DNA of 64,000 bases from positions 1-64,000 of the forward strand of contig ML210152.1 in NCBI GenBank assembly GCA_004369085.1, written 5' to 3'. A program made the translations under genes and the position numbers. The first letter of the stretch is position 1; each line of letters begins with the position of its first letter. This DNA is from Coprinopsis marcescibilis (lineage: Eukaryota; Basidiomycota; Agaricomycetes; Agaricales; Psathyrellaceae). The notes under the pieces were generated by a model, which had not been told where the DNA came from, made no database searches, and was given only the letters and a program-made list of their open reading frames with translations. This document shows, in pieces, positions 11,306 to 22,388 of the stretch.

Positions 11306-14135
11306 ATGAGCTCTTCTCGCGCAACCCCGTACCAGTCTGACTTGGACCGCGTCGACAAGCCTTTTCTCGGTTCTTCTTCTACCTCACTCAGGTCAGAGTC
11401 CATCATGGGCCTTGACACCAGCACTAGGAACCGCAATCAAAACGACGATGGAGTCGAGGAGCGCACAGACCTCATAGACGAGGAGGCAGAGGGAACTCCA
11501 GCAGACTATGGAAGCATCGCGTCGTCAGGTAGGCTTTTAGCACTTGCTGGATCGTTGAGAACCCTGATCGTAACGATTGAGGCATTCCTTATTTTTACTT
11601 GACCTAATTCGTCCTTTGCACCGATGCTGATCCCCGAACTGTCCCCAACAGTCCCTGGAGGTCGTAAACGACGACGAAGAAACTCGGTTTTGAAGCGGAG
11701 GGCCAGGTACTATATCCCTGGGTTGGCATGGATTCCCCAATATTCCTGGTCGCTGTACGTTTTCTCACCGGATCTTGCTCCGCTTCACGGTATTCGTCAT
11801 CTGACCATATTTCTAACCTATTCTCAATTTCAGGCTCGGTGGCGACTTTCTAGCTGGATTGACAGTCGGCTGTATCCTCATTCCACAATCGATCAGTTAT
11901 GCTTCGTCATTGGCGAAACTTAGCCCAGTCACTGGCCTCGTGAGTTCCCGTCTTCTCATGTTCCGAGGCGGAGCTAATGGGAGCTTTCCGCACAGTTCTC
12001 TGCTGCGATTCCTGGAATAGTCTATGCCATGCTTGGCACATCTAGACAACTTAATGTCGCGCCAGAGGCAGCCCTAAGCCTTCTGCTCGGGCAGGCAATT
12101 CAAGAAGCCAGGAGTCACTACGGGGAGGTCCCTCCAGAATCCGGGCTTGATTATTTCGGCCTCGCCATCTCTTCTGTTATCACCCTCCAGGTATGCACGT
12201 TCTTAGACGTGAGTGGGCCTCTAACGATGTTGGAAATAGGTCGGATTGATCTCCTTCCTGCTCGGTTTCTTCCGGCTTGGGTTCATCGATGTCGTGTTGA
12301 GCAGAGCCCTTCTTAGGGGCTTTATTAGTGCAGTCGCCGTGGTCATCATGATGTATGAGCTATCTTCCACAAACCCGATGCTACTCCTAACTTTTTCAAT
12401 AGTGAACAACTCATTCCAATGTTCGGACTCACGAAACTGATGGCCGCTAACCGTCCACATTCTACCATCGGCAAAATATCCTTTTTGCTTGAGAATGTAT
12501 GGGAGCACTCAAACACGCTCGCCATGTTCATCAGTTTCTCTGCTTTGGCATCACTGGTACTATTCCGCTGGTTCAAGAGTCAATTCCAAAAAACCTGGTG
12601 GATTTATCGACTCCCTGAAGTTCTCATTGTCGTTGTTGTTTCCACCTGTCAGTTGCTTTATCCTCCATTCACAAACGTTGCTGACTGATTTGCATGTGAA
12701 TAGATATTTCTGGCAAACTTAGATGGGACCAAGGTGGCGTTGACATCCTTGGAGCTGTCTCCATCGCCACAGGGGAGCACTTCCTCGAGTTTCCTCTCGC
12801 CAATGGCAACTTCAAGTACTTGAAGACCACCACTTCTACTGCTGCGTAAGCATTGTTGTATACCGTTCCATTAACAATGTCACTCACCCAGGTTTGTGTA
12901 GCTTGATTTCCGTTGCTGGCTTTCTAGATAGTATTGTCGCAGCAAAACAGAACGGTGCACGTTTTGGCCATTCCATTAGTCCAAATCGTGAGCTTGTTGC
13001 TCTCGGTGCTGCGAACCTCGTTGGATCCTTCATTCCCGGAACCTTACCTGCCTACGGATCCATTACTAGGTGAGATGAATTTTACCCATTCACGTCGTCT
13101 TCGCTCACCGTCCACTTTTAATAGATCTAGAATCAATGGTGACGTCGGTGGCAGGACCCAAATGGCTTCCATCATCTCTTCGTTGGTCATCTTAACCGCC
13201 ACGTTTTTCCTTCTCCCTCTCCTCTACTTTTTGCCTAAATGTGTCTTGGCCTCGATGTGAGTGATGAGCCTGAAACCCGACTTTCGTGTTTACTGAAATG
13301 ATTTATATTTAGTATCCTGCTTGTTGTGTACAGCTTGATCGCCGAGACACCTCACGATGTTATCTTTTATTGGAAGTACGTCACTCTTGCTGTCGTTCAT
13401 GGCCATAGCTGAACGAAATCATAGTATGGCAGCATGGGTCGATCTCGCTGTTATGTTGATGACCTTTACCCTTTCTATCGTTTGGGACCTGGAAGCCGGA
13501 ATCGTCATCAGCATGGTCGTCTCTCTACTTCTGGTCGTCCATCGTTCGTCCAAGACCAGAATGACCATTCTTGGTCGTATTCCTGGTACCGACAGATGGA
13601 AGCCCATCAAAGAGAATCCTGAAGCAGAGGAGTCGGTCTCTGGTGTTCTGATTATCAGAATCAGAGAGAACCTCGACTTCGCCAATACCTGTCAACTTAA
13701 GGGTACGTCTCCCCCTGTGTTTCGCCTCATTTCTGACGCTGACCCTTCATTCTTATAACAGAGCGTCTGAGGCGTCTCGAACTTTACGGTGTCGACAAAC
13801 GTCACCCATCCGAGGATCCTCTGCGCCAACAAGCCTCTGTGTTGATGTTCCACATGGCTGATGTTGATACCTGTGACGCTTCGTACGTCTCACCTTGCTT
13901 CCCTTCCAGGCTACCTGCGCTCTAATGCTGACACCCACACAGTGCCGCTCAAGTTCTCTTGGAACTTATGGAAGAATACCAAAATCGGGGCGTCCAGCTG
14001 TTCATGACGCACGTTCATGCGACTTTATACCAAACGTTTGCCAAGGCTGGAATTGTCGAATTGATTGGCGTTGATGCTTTCAGGGAGACCGTGGCTGATG
14101 CGGTTACAATTGTGGAGAGGGCTACTGGGCTTTAA
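11306..14135 (+). CDS. SulP/SLC26-family sulfate permease with STAS domain
   Basis: Membrane anion transporter, probably for sulfate. Many short exons join into a protein with a Ser-rich acidic N-terminal tail from ATG 11306, about 10-12 membrane segments, and a cytosolic STAS domain. Family motifs include GLTVGCILIPQSISYAS, LAKLSPVTGLFSAAIPGIVY, GTSRQLNVAPEAALSLL and LVALGAANLVGSFIPGTLPA. The STAS part (from about 13600) ends with MFHMADVDTCDASAAQVLLE. The sequence resembles the YPR003C-like fungal branch, thought to sit on inner membranes, more than the plasma-membrane Sul1/Sul2 type; location is therefore inference. Together with MET16 at 29797 it provides steps of sulfate use, though the two genes are not adjacent. 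Confidence 0.87.
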
Positions 14136-14494
14136 CCCTGTTCGTTCGATTGACATTGGATGGCTGATATCTCGTATGCCAAGCTACCGAGGGATTGGTT
14201 GCTGGTTGTTCGATTCGCGAAAGGTGGTCCAATAGTGGCGGTACAGATCTAGTGAGCCGAAATCTAGAGGAGGAGGTTGGGTGTTTGGATAGATCAGGAT
14301 TTGGCTGGTTAACATGTAGATGACCGATTTATGAGTTACGATTTTTACGGATTAATGTATATTGCCGTTTTGGCGGATTAGGCATTGTGCCCTGGCTGAG
14401 GATATATTGCTTGATACACGGTTAGAACCTTGAGATTGGCTAACACTAACAAGATATACTGATAATATGTACTGGTCTGCTGAGGATACATCAA
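14136..14494. other. Convergent 3' spacer, permease / F-box A2
   Basis: A 359-base AT-rich spacer between two converging genes. I see only 3' untranslated-type sequence. Confidence 0.55.
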
Positions 14495-16309
14495 CTATGG
14501 CAATGATAGTGGAGGTTCGATAGGCCAACCATTGCGGTATAGACCGCCAAAGTAACATCTGCACTCTGCACCTCCGGAGCAAGAAATTGGATATGCTGGG
14601 CCTAAGTCTGAAATGGATGGACCCCATGTAGGGTATGCGCATTGTCGATTCAATTTTTTCAGTCGCTGCACACGACCATCCGCACTGAACCTGACAGACA
14701 CACCATAAACCACCAACTCCAGAGATTGAGTGACGCCTCCATATTCATTGCGGATACTGATCGAATCGGCCAAGTCCATTAGCACCGAGTGCATGCTTAC
14801 GACCTGTCCTGTGCCCTGCACGGTTTGCAAACAGGTTGAGCTGTTAAAGACCACGGTTTTGAGTCTGGGAAATAGTGTGGGTGGTCCAACGCCGTGGCTT
14901 CTAACGAGGGCTGCATCGCTTACAATGGCGTCGACAAAGTGGCCACAAGAGATTCCAAACATGATATGTTCCAACAAAGGAAACTGTGCGCTGATGCGGT
15001 ACAAGGAATCCATGTCCAAGTCGCTGAACTTGATGTGGCCTTCCAGTTCGATCTCCAGTTGTCGGAGCCCGGAAGTGGCTGCAGGGGGGAGTACCTTGAG
15101 CCACCAAAAGCTGTCCATTGGTGCGATAGTGCCATCGAGTGGGAGGTCAAACCCATGGTTGACAGCGATGTTGATGGTGAGGGATGGATTGGAATCATCG
15201 TATTGAGGGGTATCGCCCGGCTGATGGGATGAAGAACTCTCTTCAAGCCAACCCTTGACCTGACACAGGCCGTACGTATTAGAGCTGATTTTGTGGAACA
15301 CAGAGTTCTGCGTGGAGAGTGGTGATGACAGCCAGGAAATGTCGAGTGCGGCTTGAAGATGGAGAACGGCGGCCTCGAATGCATCGAAATTTGAAATAGA
15401 TGATGGGTAGCTGCAATTGAGGTTCAACGATGCAGTTGAAGGTATCCTGAAGCAGCTTAATGTGCCGATGCACTGAAAAAATGATCCGTGTAGTTGAAGT
15501 TTATCCAGTCGGGGTAAGAATGCGGGTGGGCCATCTCCCAATGTCGCACTCTCTGCCAATTGCGATGCGCCCAACTTGAGCTTCAGGCTCCGCAGGTGGT
15601 GTAACTTTCCAATGGCGTCGATGAGGTGGGGGGAAGGATGGTGGTACTCTGCATCCAACGCCGTCAGATTGCTGGCTATGGATGCGATAGTGGTGGGTAA
15701 TGTGCAGCTACGGAGGAGGAGTGTGTGCAGGCGGGGCGCGCCGTCTGATAAGAACGAAGCTGGAATAGTCACGGGCCCAAAGTCCTGGTTATCTAAACCC
15801 CAGTTGGCTTGAAAAGAATATGACGGGGTGGCACGGAGAGTAAGGGACTCCAGTATAGGGGCGGTCGAATTAATGCTTTCAAGAAGATGCCTGATTTGGT
15901 CCGTCGGCACCGTGAGATTGACCTTCCTGAGTCGGGACGTCTGTTCCAGTAGGTTGGAGGCAATGGCTTGCATCTCTGAGTATCGACTTGGGGTGACATA
16001 CCCCGAGGTGATATCAATGGAGATGGGAGCTTGCTTCGTCCTTTCCACCATTTTCTGAGCCCAAAAAACTGCTCGAAGGGGTATCCGCGACCATAACTCT
16101 GCATGGTCAATCGCCAGCGCTCTCCATTCGGAGCAGACGTGCGTAATCTTGGTCCATTCCATCTGCTTGCGAAAGCAAGCGCGGTCATTTTGAACAGAAC
16201 ATTCGAGGAAGATTTTTCGAATGATTTCTGGTGGGAGTCGACGAGTAACCCTCGCCAACCTGTTTCTTTGCCTGCTCAGTTGCCGGAGCTGCAGTTTGAG
16301 GCGATCCAT
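14495..16309 (-). CDS. F-box protein A2 (possibly 5'-damaged paralogue of A1)
   Basis: F-box/LRR-like protein, paralogue of A1. The reading frame is open from 16417 to the stop at 14495. It encodes a coiled coil (VDALRDEIDSHMDRLKLQ), the F-box (RRLPPEIIRKIFLECS; ITHVCSEWRALAI), then about 550 leucine-rich residues. I give the first in-frame ATG, 16309, which still keeps the F-box. A first exon homologous to A1 exon 1 exists at 16510-16480 with the same splice position (acceptor ending at 16418), but joining it puts the long exon in the wrong frame and meets a stop after about 30 residues. The gene therefore either starts internally, uses unseen splicing, or has a small indel in its 5' region. 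Confidence 0.72.
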   Translation of the reverse strand: MDRLKLQLRQLSRQRNRLARVTRRLPPEIIRKIFLECSVQNDRACFRKQMEWTKITHVCSEWRALAIDHAELWSRIPLRAVFWAQKMVERTKQAPISIDITSGYVTPSRYSEMQAIASNLLEQTSRLRKVNLTVPTDQIRHLLESINSTAPILESLTLRATPSYSFQANWGLDNQDFGPVTIPASFLSDGAPRLHTLLLRSCTLPTTIASIASNLTALDAEYHHPSPHLIDAIGKLHHLRSLKLKLGASQLAESATLGDGPPAFLPRLDKLQLHGSFFQCIGTLSCFRIPSTASLNLNCSYPSSISNFDAFEAAVLHLQAALDISWLSSPLSTQNSVFHKISSNTYGLCQVKGWLEESSSSHQPGDTPQYDDSNPSLTINIAVNHGFDLPLDGTIAPMDSFWWLKVLPPAATSGLRQLEIELEGHIKFSDLDMDSLYRISAQFPLLEHIMFGISCGHFVDAIVSDAALVRSHGVGPPTLFPRLKTVVFNSSTCLQTVQGTGQVVSMHSVLMDLADSISIRNEYGGVTQSLELVVYGVSVRFSADGRVQRLKKLNRQCAYPTWGPSISDLGPAYPISCSGGAECRCYFGGLYRNGWPIEPPLSLP

Positions 16310-16479
16310 GTGAGAATCGATCTCGTCACGCAGTGCATCAACCTGTGAGTCGTCCTCATTGTCGATATCCGTAAACAACGAACAACTCCAGCGGTAGAGA
16401 TGAGCCGCAGTTGAAGCCTATCGAGTAGAATTGACCTGCTTTCAATTATCTTAGGTCGTGAACGAGTTGAGCGACGTAC

Positions 16480-16510
16480 AGGAAAGGATCCTTGGTTGAA
16501 ATGACTCCAT
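16480..16510 (-). other. Relic or alternative first exon of F-box A2
   Basis: This 31-base block begins with ATG and ends ctttcct before gtacgt, matching the 31-base first exon of A1 in length, ending and donor site. The homologous acceptor (tag then gcttcaactgcgg) is at 16418. The joined frame is not open into the F-box exon. Confidence 0.5.
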
Positions 16511-17078
16511 AGTCCGACGGTGCGTCGCTCGATGCCAAAGATGTGTATGAGGTGGGCCTGCTTACTCGAAGTCACAAGTCAGTACTAGTCAGTGGTCACC
16601 TTATACAAGGTACCCCTATTAAGCTTCGCTGCTCGCCTGGTCTCAGCGGGCCGGAGCGCATCCGTGCACATTGGCAACAACCGTGGGCGCCAAAATATCC
16701 AGCCGCCATATATTTTGGATTGGAATGGAATTCGGGTACAGTAACAGCTTGAGCTGATTGTTGATCAGCAGTTGATCAGTAGAGGAACATATTGAAGAAT
16801 TCTACATTCTGATTTTCCTGATCAACAGTAATATCAGAGTCGAATCAACACCTGAAGCATAGTAGCAGCTGACTCTACAGCTGTTGACGAGAGTGGCTAT
16901 GGGAAATGACTGCCACATAGTATCTGTCTTGAATGGTTGAATAGAACGAGACTATATGGATTTTCTGACTGTATAGGATCCCTAGAAGACGTTACATGCA
17001 GTATTCTCATCGTGATTCTGGATATAAATCGCACAACGTCACGATGAAAGATAGTGTCGAGTATAGCACAGAGCTCTC
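16511..17078. other. Intergenic between F-box A2 and GFA gene
   Basis: A 568-base spacer holding the A2 promoter, including the E2F-like element at 16685-16700, and AT-rich sequence towards 17078. No gene is seen. Confidence 0.5.
16685..16700 (-). promoter_or_regulatory. E2F-like element upstream of F-box A2
   Basis: On the minus strand this reads ggatattttggcgccc, matching the element before A1 (1580-1594) with one added t. It lies about 175 bases before the homologous ATG at 16510. Confidence 0.4.
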
Positions 17079-18182
17079 TTAGTCAGAAAGCAGTTCTGCG
17101 TTCTGCGCTTTGAGTCCATCCTCCAACGACTTCACAACCTCCTTGCTCAACGCGAAATCCTTGAAGATCAAATTCTCATACCAGGAAAGCCAACTCTCCG
17201 CCCTCGCACCTCCTGCTGCAACCTGATCGACGAGACCAACAGCGACATCGATGTGAATTGGTTCATCGCCATCCTCGGCATTCCTATCTCTCCACCAAAT
17301 CGCCGTCGCGCCGCAGCATGAGCAGAACTCGCGGTACTTGCCCGGACTCGACTCGTACCGCTTCAAGGCTTGCGGTCGCTTATCAGCATCTGCGAGATTA
17401 ATAGGGGCATTCGTGGCGGAGTCGTACACATTCTCCACCGGTACCATGGTCCAGGTCTGGATCAGGCCGCCTCCAGTGAGCCTACAGCTGTTGCAGAGAC
17501 AATGCGCGGTGATAAACTTGATAGGCTCCCCAGGAGTTTCACCAGGAACGAGCCAATACACCCTCGCATCATCACTGAGCTTGGTGGCCCGCGTGAGGTA
17601 GAACTTTACGCTCTTGCACTGGCAGTGGTAAGGGAGTGTCTTGGGTGCGTTTTGTGTCGCGTTCTGCGCCCTCCAGTTGAACGGTACATCGGAATCCTCC
17701 TTGTCCTCAGACCACGTCGCGTGTCTAGGCAGGACTTTGCCCTCGAACCTCCTAAAATGATCCGCCAGCCCTCCATCCAGGGTATCGGCGACATAGATGT
17801 GCTTCTCGACTTTGAAGATCCCGTCTGCCCGTTCCAGGGTGCCCACCAAGACTCCCCAGTGCTCGGGTTCCTCCCCGCCAGCCTCGTGGGCATGGAAGAA
17901 CATGTGAGCAGAGCATTTGGTACAGAAATAGCGGGTGGCGTAGGTGGAGGATTTGAACCCTGTCAGGTTGGTAAGGGAGGCTGGGACGGGGGTTTCCTCG
18001 GTGCTGTCGATGGACAGGGGTGCACCATCGACGCGGACGTCCGTGTACCCCATTTGCCCCGTGGAGTGGCGGCAGATGTTGCAATGACATATGCTTGACG
18101 ACTTGGGCAGCGAGGCCGTCTTGAATGGGATTTTGAAGGTGTTGAGCCCGCAGTGGCAGCTGGATTTCACGTATGTGGTCAT
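17079..18182 (-). CDS. Double-domain GFA/CENP-V family protein
   Basis: A 367-residue single-exon protein with two glutathione-dependent-formaldehyde-activating (GFA, Mss4-like) zinc domains. Domain one (about residues 8-130) has CHCGLNTF, CHCNICRHSTGQ and FCTKCSAHMFF. Domain two (about 185-310) has CQCKSVKFY, HCLCNSCRLTGG and FCSCCGATAIWW. Cysteines for the structural and second zinc sites are present in both. The family is named for bacterial formaldehyde-glutathione chemistry, but most fungal members have no tested activity, so I name the fold rather than a reaction. No signal peptide is present. ATG 18182 is the natural start, directly before the first zinc motif. Confidence 0.85.
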   Translation of the reverse strand: MTTYVKSSCHCGLNTFKIPFKTASLPKSSSICHCNICRHSTGQMGYTDVRVDGAPLSIDSTEETPVPASLTNLTGFKSSTYATRYFCTKCSAHMFFHAHEAGGEEPEHWGVLVGTLERADGIFKVEKHIYVADTLDGGLADHFRRFEGKVLPRHATWSEDKEDSDVPFNWRAQNATQNAPKTLPYHCQCKSVKFYLTRATKLSDDARVYWLVPGETPGEPIKFITAHCLCNSCRLTGGGLIQTWTMVPVENVYDSATNAPINLADADKRPQALKRYESSPGKYREFCSCCGATAIWWRDRNAEDGDEPIHIDVAVGLVDQVAAGGARAESWLSWYENLIFKDFALSKEVVKSLEDGLKAQNAELLSD

Positions 18183-18698
18183 TTCCCTAGGTATAGCTTT
18201 CTTTGGGTAGAGTTGAAGTTGAAAGAAGTGTGGAACCGCAGACCATCCTTAGGCCAACTTTATACGAATCGAAGAGCCAAGAGAGCTGGGAGGAAGCGAA
18301 TATGCCAACTCATTCAGTGATCATGCGTCATTGTGATGGGTAGTTTGAATTAGACGGAAGATGTATATCACCTCGCGTTGCATCGACCCTTGATAGCCAT
18401 TGATAGCACTTGGTGCCGGTGGCCTCGTTCCTGAATCTTGACAACATGTGTTTAGTTTATCGCCCGACCCTGCTTCGAAATGGCACCACGAGTCTTACAC
18501 AGTCTTACTTACACTGGTCAAAAGTCCCAAAATATAATTGTCTATAGATACAAAATGTACAAAGAAGGGTCACGATACAACAAATGCAACATACTGGTAA
18601 TGTCCAAGGTGCAATACTGCTGGTCAAGAAATGGGCATGGAGAGCAAGAATTCGAAACCAATCATACAAACTATACATTCGCCAATGAGACATGCGAC
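18183..18698. other. Intergenic between GFA gene and CNH-like gene
   Basis: A 516-base spacer holding the GFA gene promoter and the 3' region of the next minus-strand gene. No gene is supported. Confidence 0.5.
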
Positions 18699-21358
18699 CT
18701 ATGCATAGAGACTCTCGTCATCATCATCCACATCTTCATAAGATCCGCCAACCCAAAACACCCGGAAATCGTTGTACCCCTTCTTACACCACCCATACAT
18801 CCCAATCTCCTCTTTCAACATACCCGAAATCGCCTCTGACTCCAAACTGCTGCCGTACGACAAGGCACTGCTCGGAGTGTACATACTATTCCTGTCCAGC
18901 GCAGATGTAGGAAGATACGGTGATTGTATGCCCCCATACACCTCCAGTGCCTGGTCCCAGTTTCCTCCCGGTTGCAAGTACGCGGCGTCCAACCCACCCA
19001 GATCCTGTTCAGCACGCACAGAGTCAAAGCTAGTCCCCTGCACTACCCTCCCCTTGCCTTTCCCATTCGCAGATGGAGGATTAAACAACGACATCACCGT
19101 TGTCTCATACACTTCCAGTCCATTCTCCCCGAACGCCACCAACTGCAGCAACGTAGGTCGGTGTCTCGTGAACCTTGGCGCAGCGGTAACCGATCCTTTC
19201 GATGGCCTGCACACCCTCGCAGACACGTTCTTTGGAGGATTTTTCCAATACACGACATGAATTGGCGGAATTGGCGTCGACTGACTCGGAATGGGGTACT
19301 GCACGATGTGGGTTCTCCGTCCGCGAGTCATGATGTAGACCGGTTTCGTCACGGTGGCAGCGTTGCTGCTGAACTGATTTAGCTCGGTGGGGATAGGAAG
19401 CTCCACGAGGGTAGGCAACGACCACCTGGCTCCGCTCTCCCGAATTTCGAAGGACAGTCGCGACCGCGTACGTTGTGCCGTAGAGCTGATCGAGGGTGCA
19501 AGGCTGTCACGGTATCCGAGCGAACTTCCAGTTAAATTTGGTGGTGGACCCCCATCCTCTCTCAACTCAAACTCCCCTACCGTGGAGTTTGCGATCAGAA
19601 TCCACGAAGCCTTCTTCTCGAAGATGACGAACAGGCTGATGTGGCTACCGTAGTTGATATGTGTGCCGTTCGCCTGGTCGTTCATGACTTGTCTCGGTGC
19701 GGCAGAGCTACCAGAGCGACCATGTCTCCCGGCTGTGCTATCACCGCTCGATGCTCGAGTTGGCATCTCTTGCTGAACATTTTGCATAAAGAAAGACATT
19801 TGTTTCGGCTGCAGTGGAGTGTAAAAGTCTTTGACGAATCTGTAAGCGCGTTCCCCCTTGGGCGATTCGTACAACAGAATACTGTTCTTGGTCGCGATGG
19901 CAAGCAGTTGGCCCCCGGGTGCCTGTCGGTTCTTGTTTGCCCATGTCGCATAGGAAAGAACGGAGGTGTTGGCTAGGCGAGATCCAGGTGATGCCAGTGG
20001 GACATAATCAGTTGCCCAACGCAACGGAAGGTCGTCGACCACATCCCAGGCGGAGTCTTCAGCATTGAGGCGTGTAGGACTACCACGCTCGGAGGCAGGT
20101 GGTGTGCGGAATGGATTCGATCCGGATGCGACGGAGACAGTTGGGCTGAGGAACGCCTGGTAGGAAGCAGTCGGTTCTGGTTGGGTGGATTGCTGATCCG
20201 TGATGAGAGACTTGAGACTTCGTGCAATACTTCCTTGGTGTCGATGTCTCTTGGGTGGGGACTGATGCTGAGCTTGCCAATTTGACGGCCGATATAAGTC
20301 CAACGGACGCGATCCTTTCTGTGAGACAGCCCACCGCGCAAGACTAGTGAGACTGCTGAGATTGTACATCCTGAGAGTCCGCATCTCTTCTTTTGGTGGG
20401 CTATGAGAGTCAGGTTCGGGACCAACTAGCGCAAGGACGACGCCTTGCGGACTGCCCTCACCCGATTCTTCAAGCTCGAGGATCGTCATTTGATAGATCC
20501 TGTCAACAGATGTTAATTGTAGACACTTTTGAGAAGCGTTACTGATAGCTTACGTCTCGCCTCGCCAGATTAAATGAGATACCGCTTCGTTTGGCGGCTT
20601 CACATTGATCTCTCCGTTTGGTGTCACCTCTTGCGGAAACATATCGAGCACAGAGAGGCCCTCGTCATGGCCAATGAGAATCAGGCGATCCGCCATCAGA
20701 GGAAGGATGCATCGAATTTGAGAGGTCGCATGGGGTAGAAAGCGTGAACCAAAGTGGTTGATCTTGAGGTGACTTGGAAGTATATTTTCGCTCACGAATG
20801 GCAATGAGACAGATGAATCGTCTATTGAGGGCTGCGGTTGAAGGGGCGGGTCTTGTATTGACAGGTTATTAGTCTGGATGTGAAGTGGTACGTGCTGCTG
20901 AGGCGGCTGAGGTTGAGGTCCTGCCTGTGTGTATTGAGCCTGAGGCGTCTGGGATGCAGTACGTGATTGCTCTAGCTGATAAAGAGCATTAGTTTGAATC
21001 TATATACCTCTCAGAATATACTCACATCCCAACCTCTGGCTCTGCGGCGCTCACGTTCCTGTGGGGTGATATCCGCATACCGCTCAGCAGCTCTAGATAG
21101 ATGTAATATGATTAGACTTGGAGACACCACCAAAGCAGGCACTCTGCATACCGCTTCTCGATCCATCCTCTCCAACGACCAAACCTGAGTTCGCCGGACA
21201 AAATAAAGCTTAGCTGTAGTTCTAATCAGAGAATTAACAATGGCTGACCTTGAGTTTGGTCCATTCTGTGCCGCTAAGTCGTCATAGCTAGGCAACTCGT
21301 CTCCATCTGTAGGAGCACTAGGATCCTGCTCAACATGAGAGTATGCTTCTGAAGACAT
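18699..21358 (-). CDS. Conserved fungal protein, possible CNH-type propeller
   Basis: Large protein of about 850 residues from at least six exons. The start ATG 21358 encodes a short acidic N-terminus with DELPSYDDLAAQNGPNS. Two joins restore RFGRWRGWIEKRAAERYAD and then ERERRRARGWD, a basic segment. A Gln/Pro-rich linker precedes the main domain, which contains repeated beta-strand-like blocks: DRLILIGHDEGLSVLDMFP, GQLLAIATKNSILLYE, ISLFVIFEKKASWILIANS and LQLVAFGENGLEVYE. These resemble the strands of citron-homology (CNH) or WD-like propellers, but I cannot confirm the fold by eye. No kinase, RhoGEF or PH domain is visible. The function is unassigned. Confidence 0.62.
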
Positions 21359-22388
21359 GTTGGCAGTGCAAGGGTCGAACGCGAAGGGTTCCTTCGTCTA
21401 ATAAATGACTGGTGGTCATGGCGGTGAATTCCCGAAAAGGCCAGACCCCTTGCGGGAAACGCGTGATCGGCATCAAATCCCGGGACAAGAATAGATCACA
21501 GCCGTCGCAAGTCAGCTCGCAGCAAAATATGACAGACACAGCATGTCTTCTTACATTTACTAGTCTCGCGAAATAGCCACGTCGGCTTCGAGAGCCCCTG
21601 CGTCATATACTTCGGATGACCCTATAAGAGAGGCTGGAGCTATACTAGCCTTCGCGTTTAGAACCAAGAAGATCGTCACCATGACTTCGTACTACGGTGC
21701 TCTGAGCCCGGAAAACTGGAAGGGGAAAAGGACTGGGCATGGTTACTGGCAAAATGCTTAAGTACTGTAGAAACGGAGGAAAGCTTGGGGTCTGACAATT
21801 CTAAAAGAAAAGGAGCTCCGTATCCGCATATTTATACGGGAGATTCCAAATAGCCCGATTCCCCGCCTCGCGTTGGAGGGGCAACGTCTTTCCACGACGG
21901 CTTTAGGTATTGGATAAGGGATATCAAAAAGTATCTCTCACACCGGAACTCTACGCGCATGTATTGACTAACAAGAATGTTGGGGTTCCGCAAATAGTCT
22001 GTGCTTCTTCAAGAAACTGCCACTTTGCATCGCTTGTTTGGAACTGGCCTGGAGAGTCGAGATAATCAAAGCATCGACCGACCACTGTTGCCAACAGAAA
22101 AGAACTTGAAACTTGAAACAGACTTGCAGATTATAGCGGCATAGGGTAACAGTTCGAATTGGAATGCGCCATTGCCATAAGAATAATGCACCAGAATGCG
22201 ACATCAAGTGAGGGTGGGTTGAACAAAAGCAATCAGCGACTAGTCCATAGTCCATCGAATAGCAAAGCCTTGTTTGAATAGGTAAAAACTAGGAGGAACA
22301 TAGGTATACAAGAGTGGAAGATTAAAAGTAGCGTATAATTCACAGCCAAGAATCGGCAAAGAGTCCAATCATAAGTGGCGTACAGACC
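21359..22388. other. Intergenic with a possible 26-codon gene
   Basis: A 1.03-kb spacer. It contains the promoter of the minus-strand gene starting at 21358 and a plus-strand short ORF at 21681-21761 with a TATA-like tataag 58 bases ahead of its ATG. Otherwise nothing is seen. Confidence 0.5.
21681..21761 (+). CDS. Possible micro-ORF, 26 residues
   Basis: An ATG-initiated ORF preceded by a TATA-like element (21623-21628) and a pyrimidine/A-rich leader. It encodes a small basic, aromatic peptide beginning MTSYYGALSPENW and ending GYWQNA. There is no signal peptide and no CaaX end, so it is not a pheromone precursor. It may be noise. Confidence 0.2.
   Translation: MTSYYGALSPENWKGKRTGHGYWQNA

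Noticed and set aside
17370..18098. 242-codon plus-strand frame opposite the GFA gene
   Set aside because: Antisense of a clear zinc-domain gene; no motif of its own.
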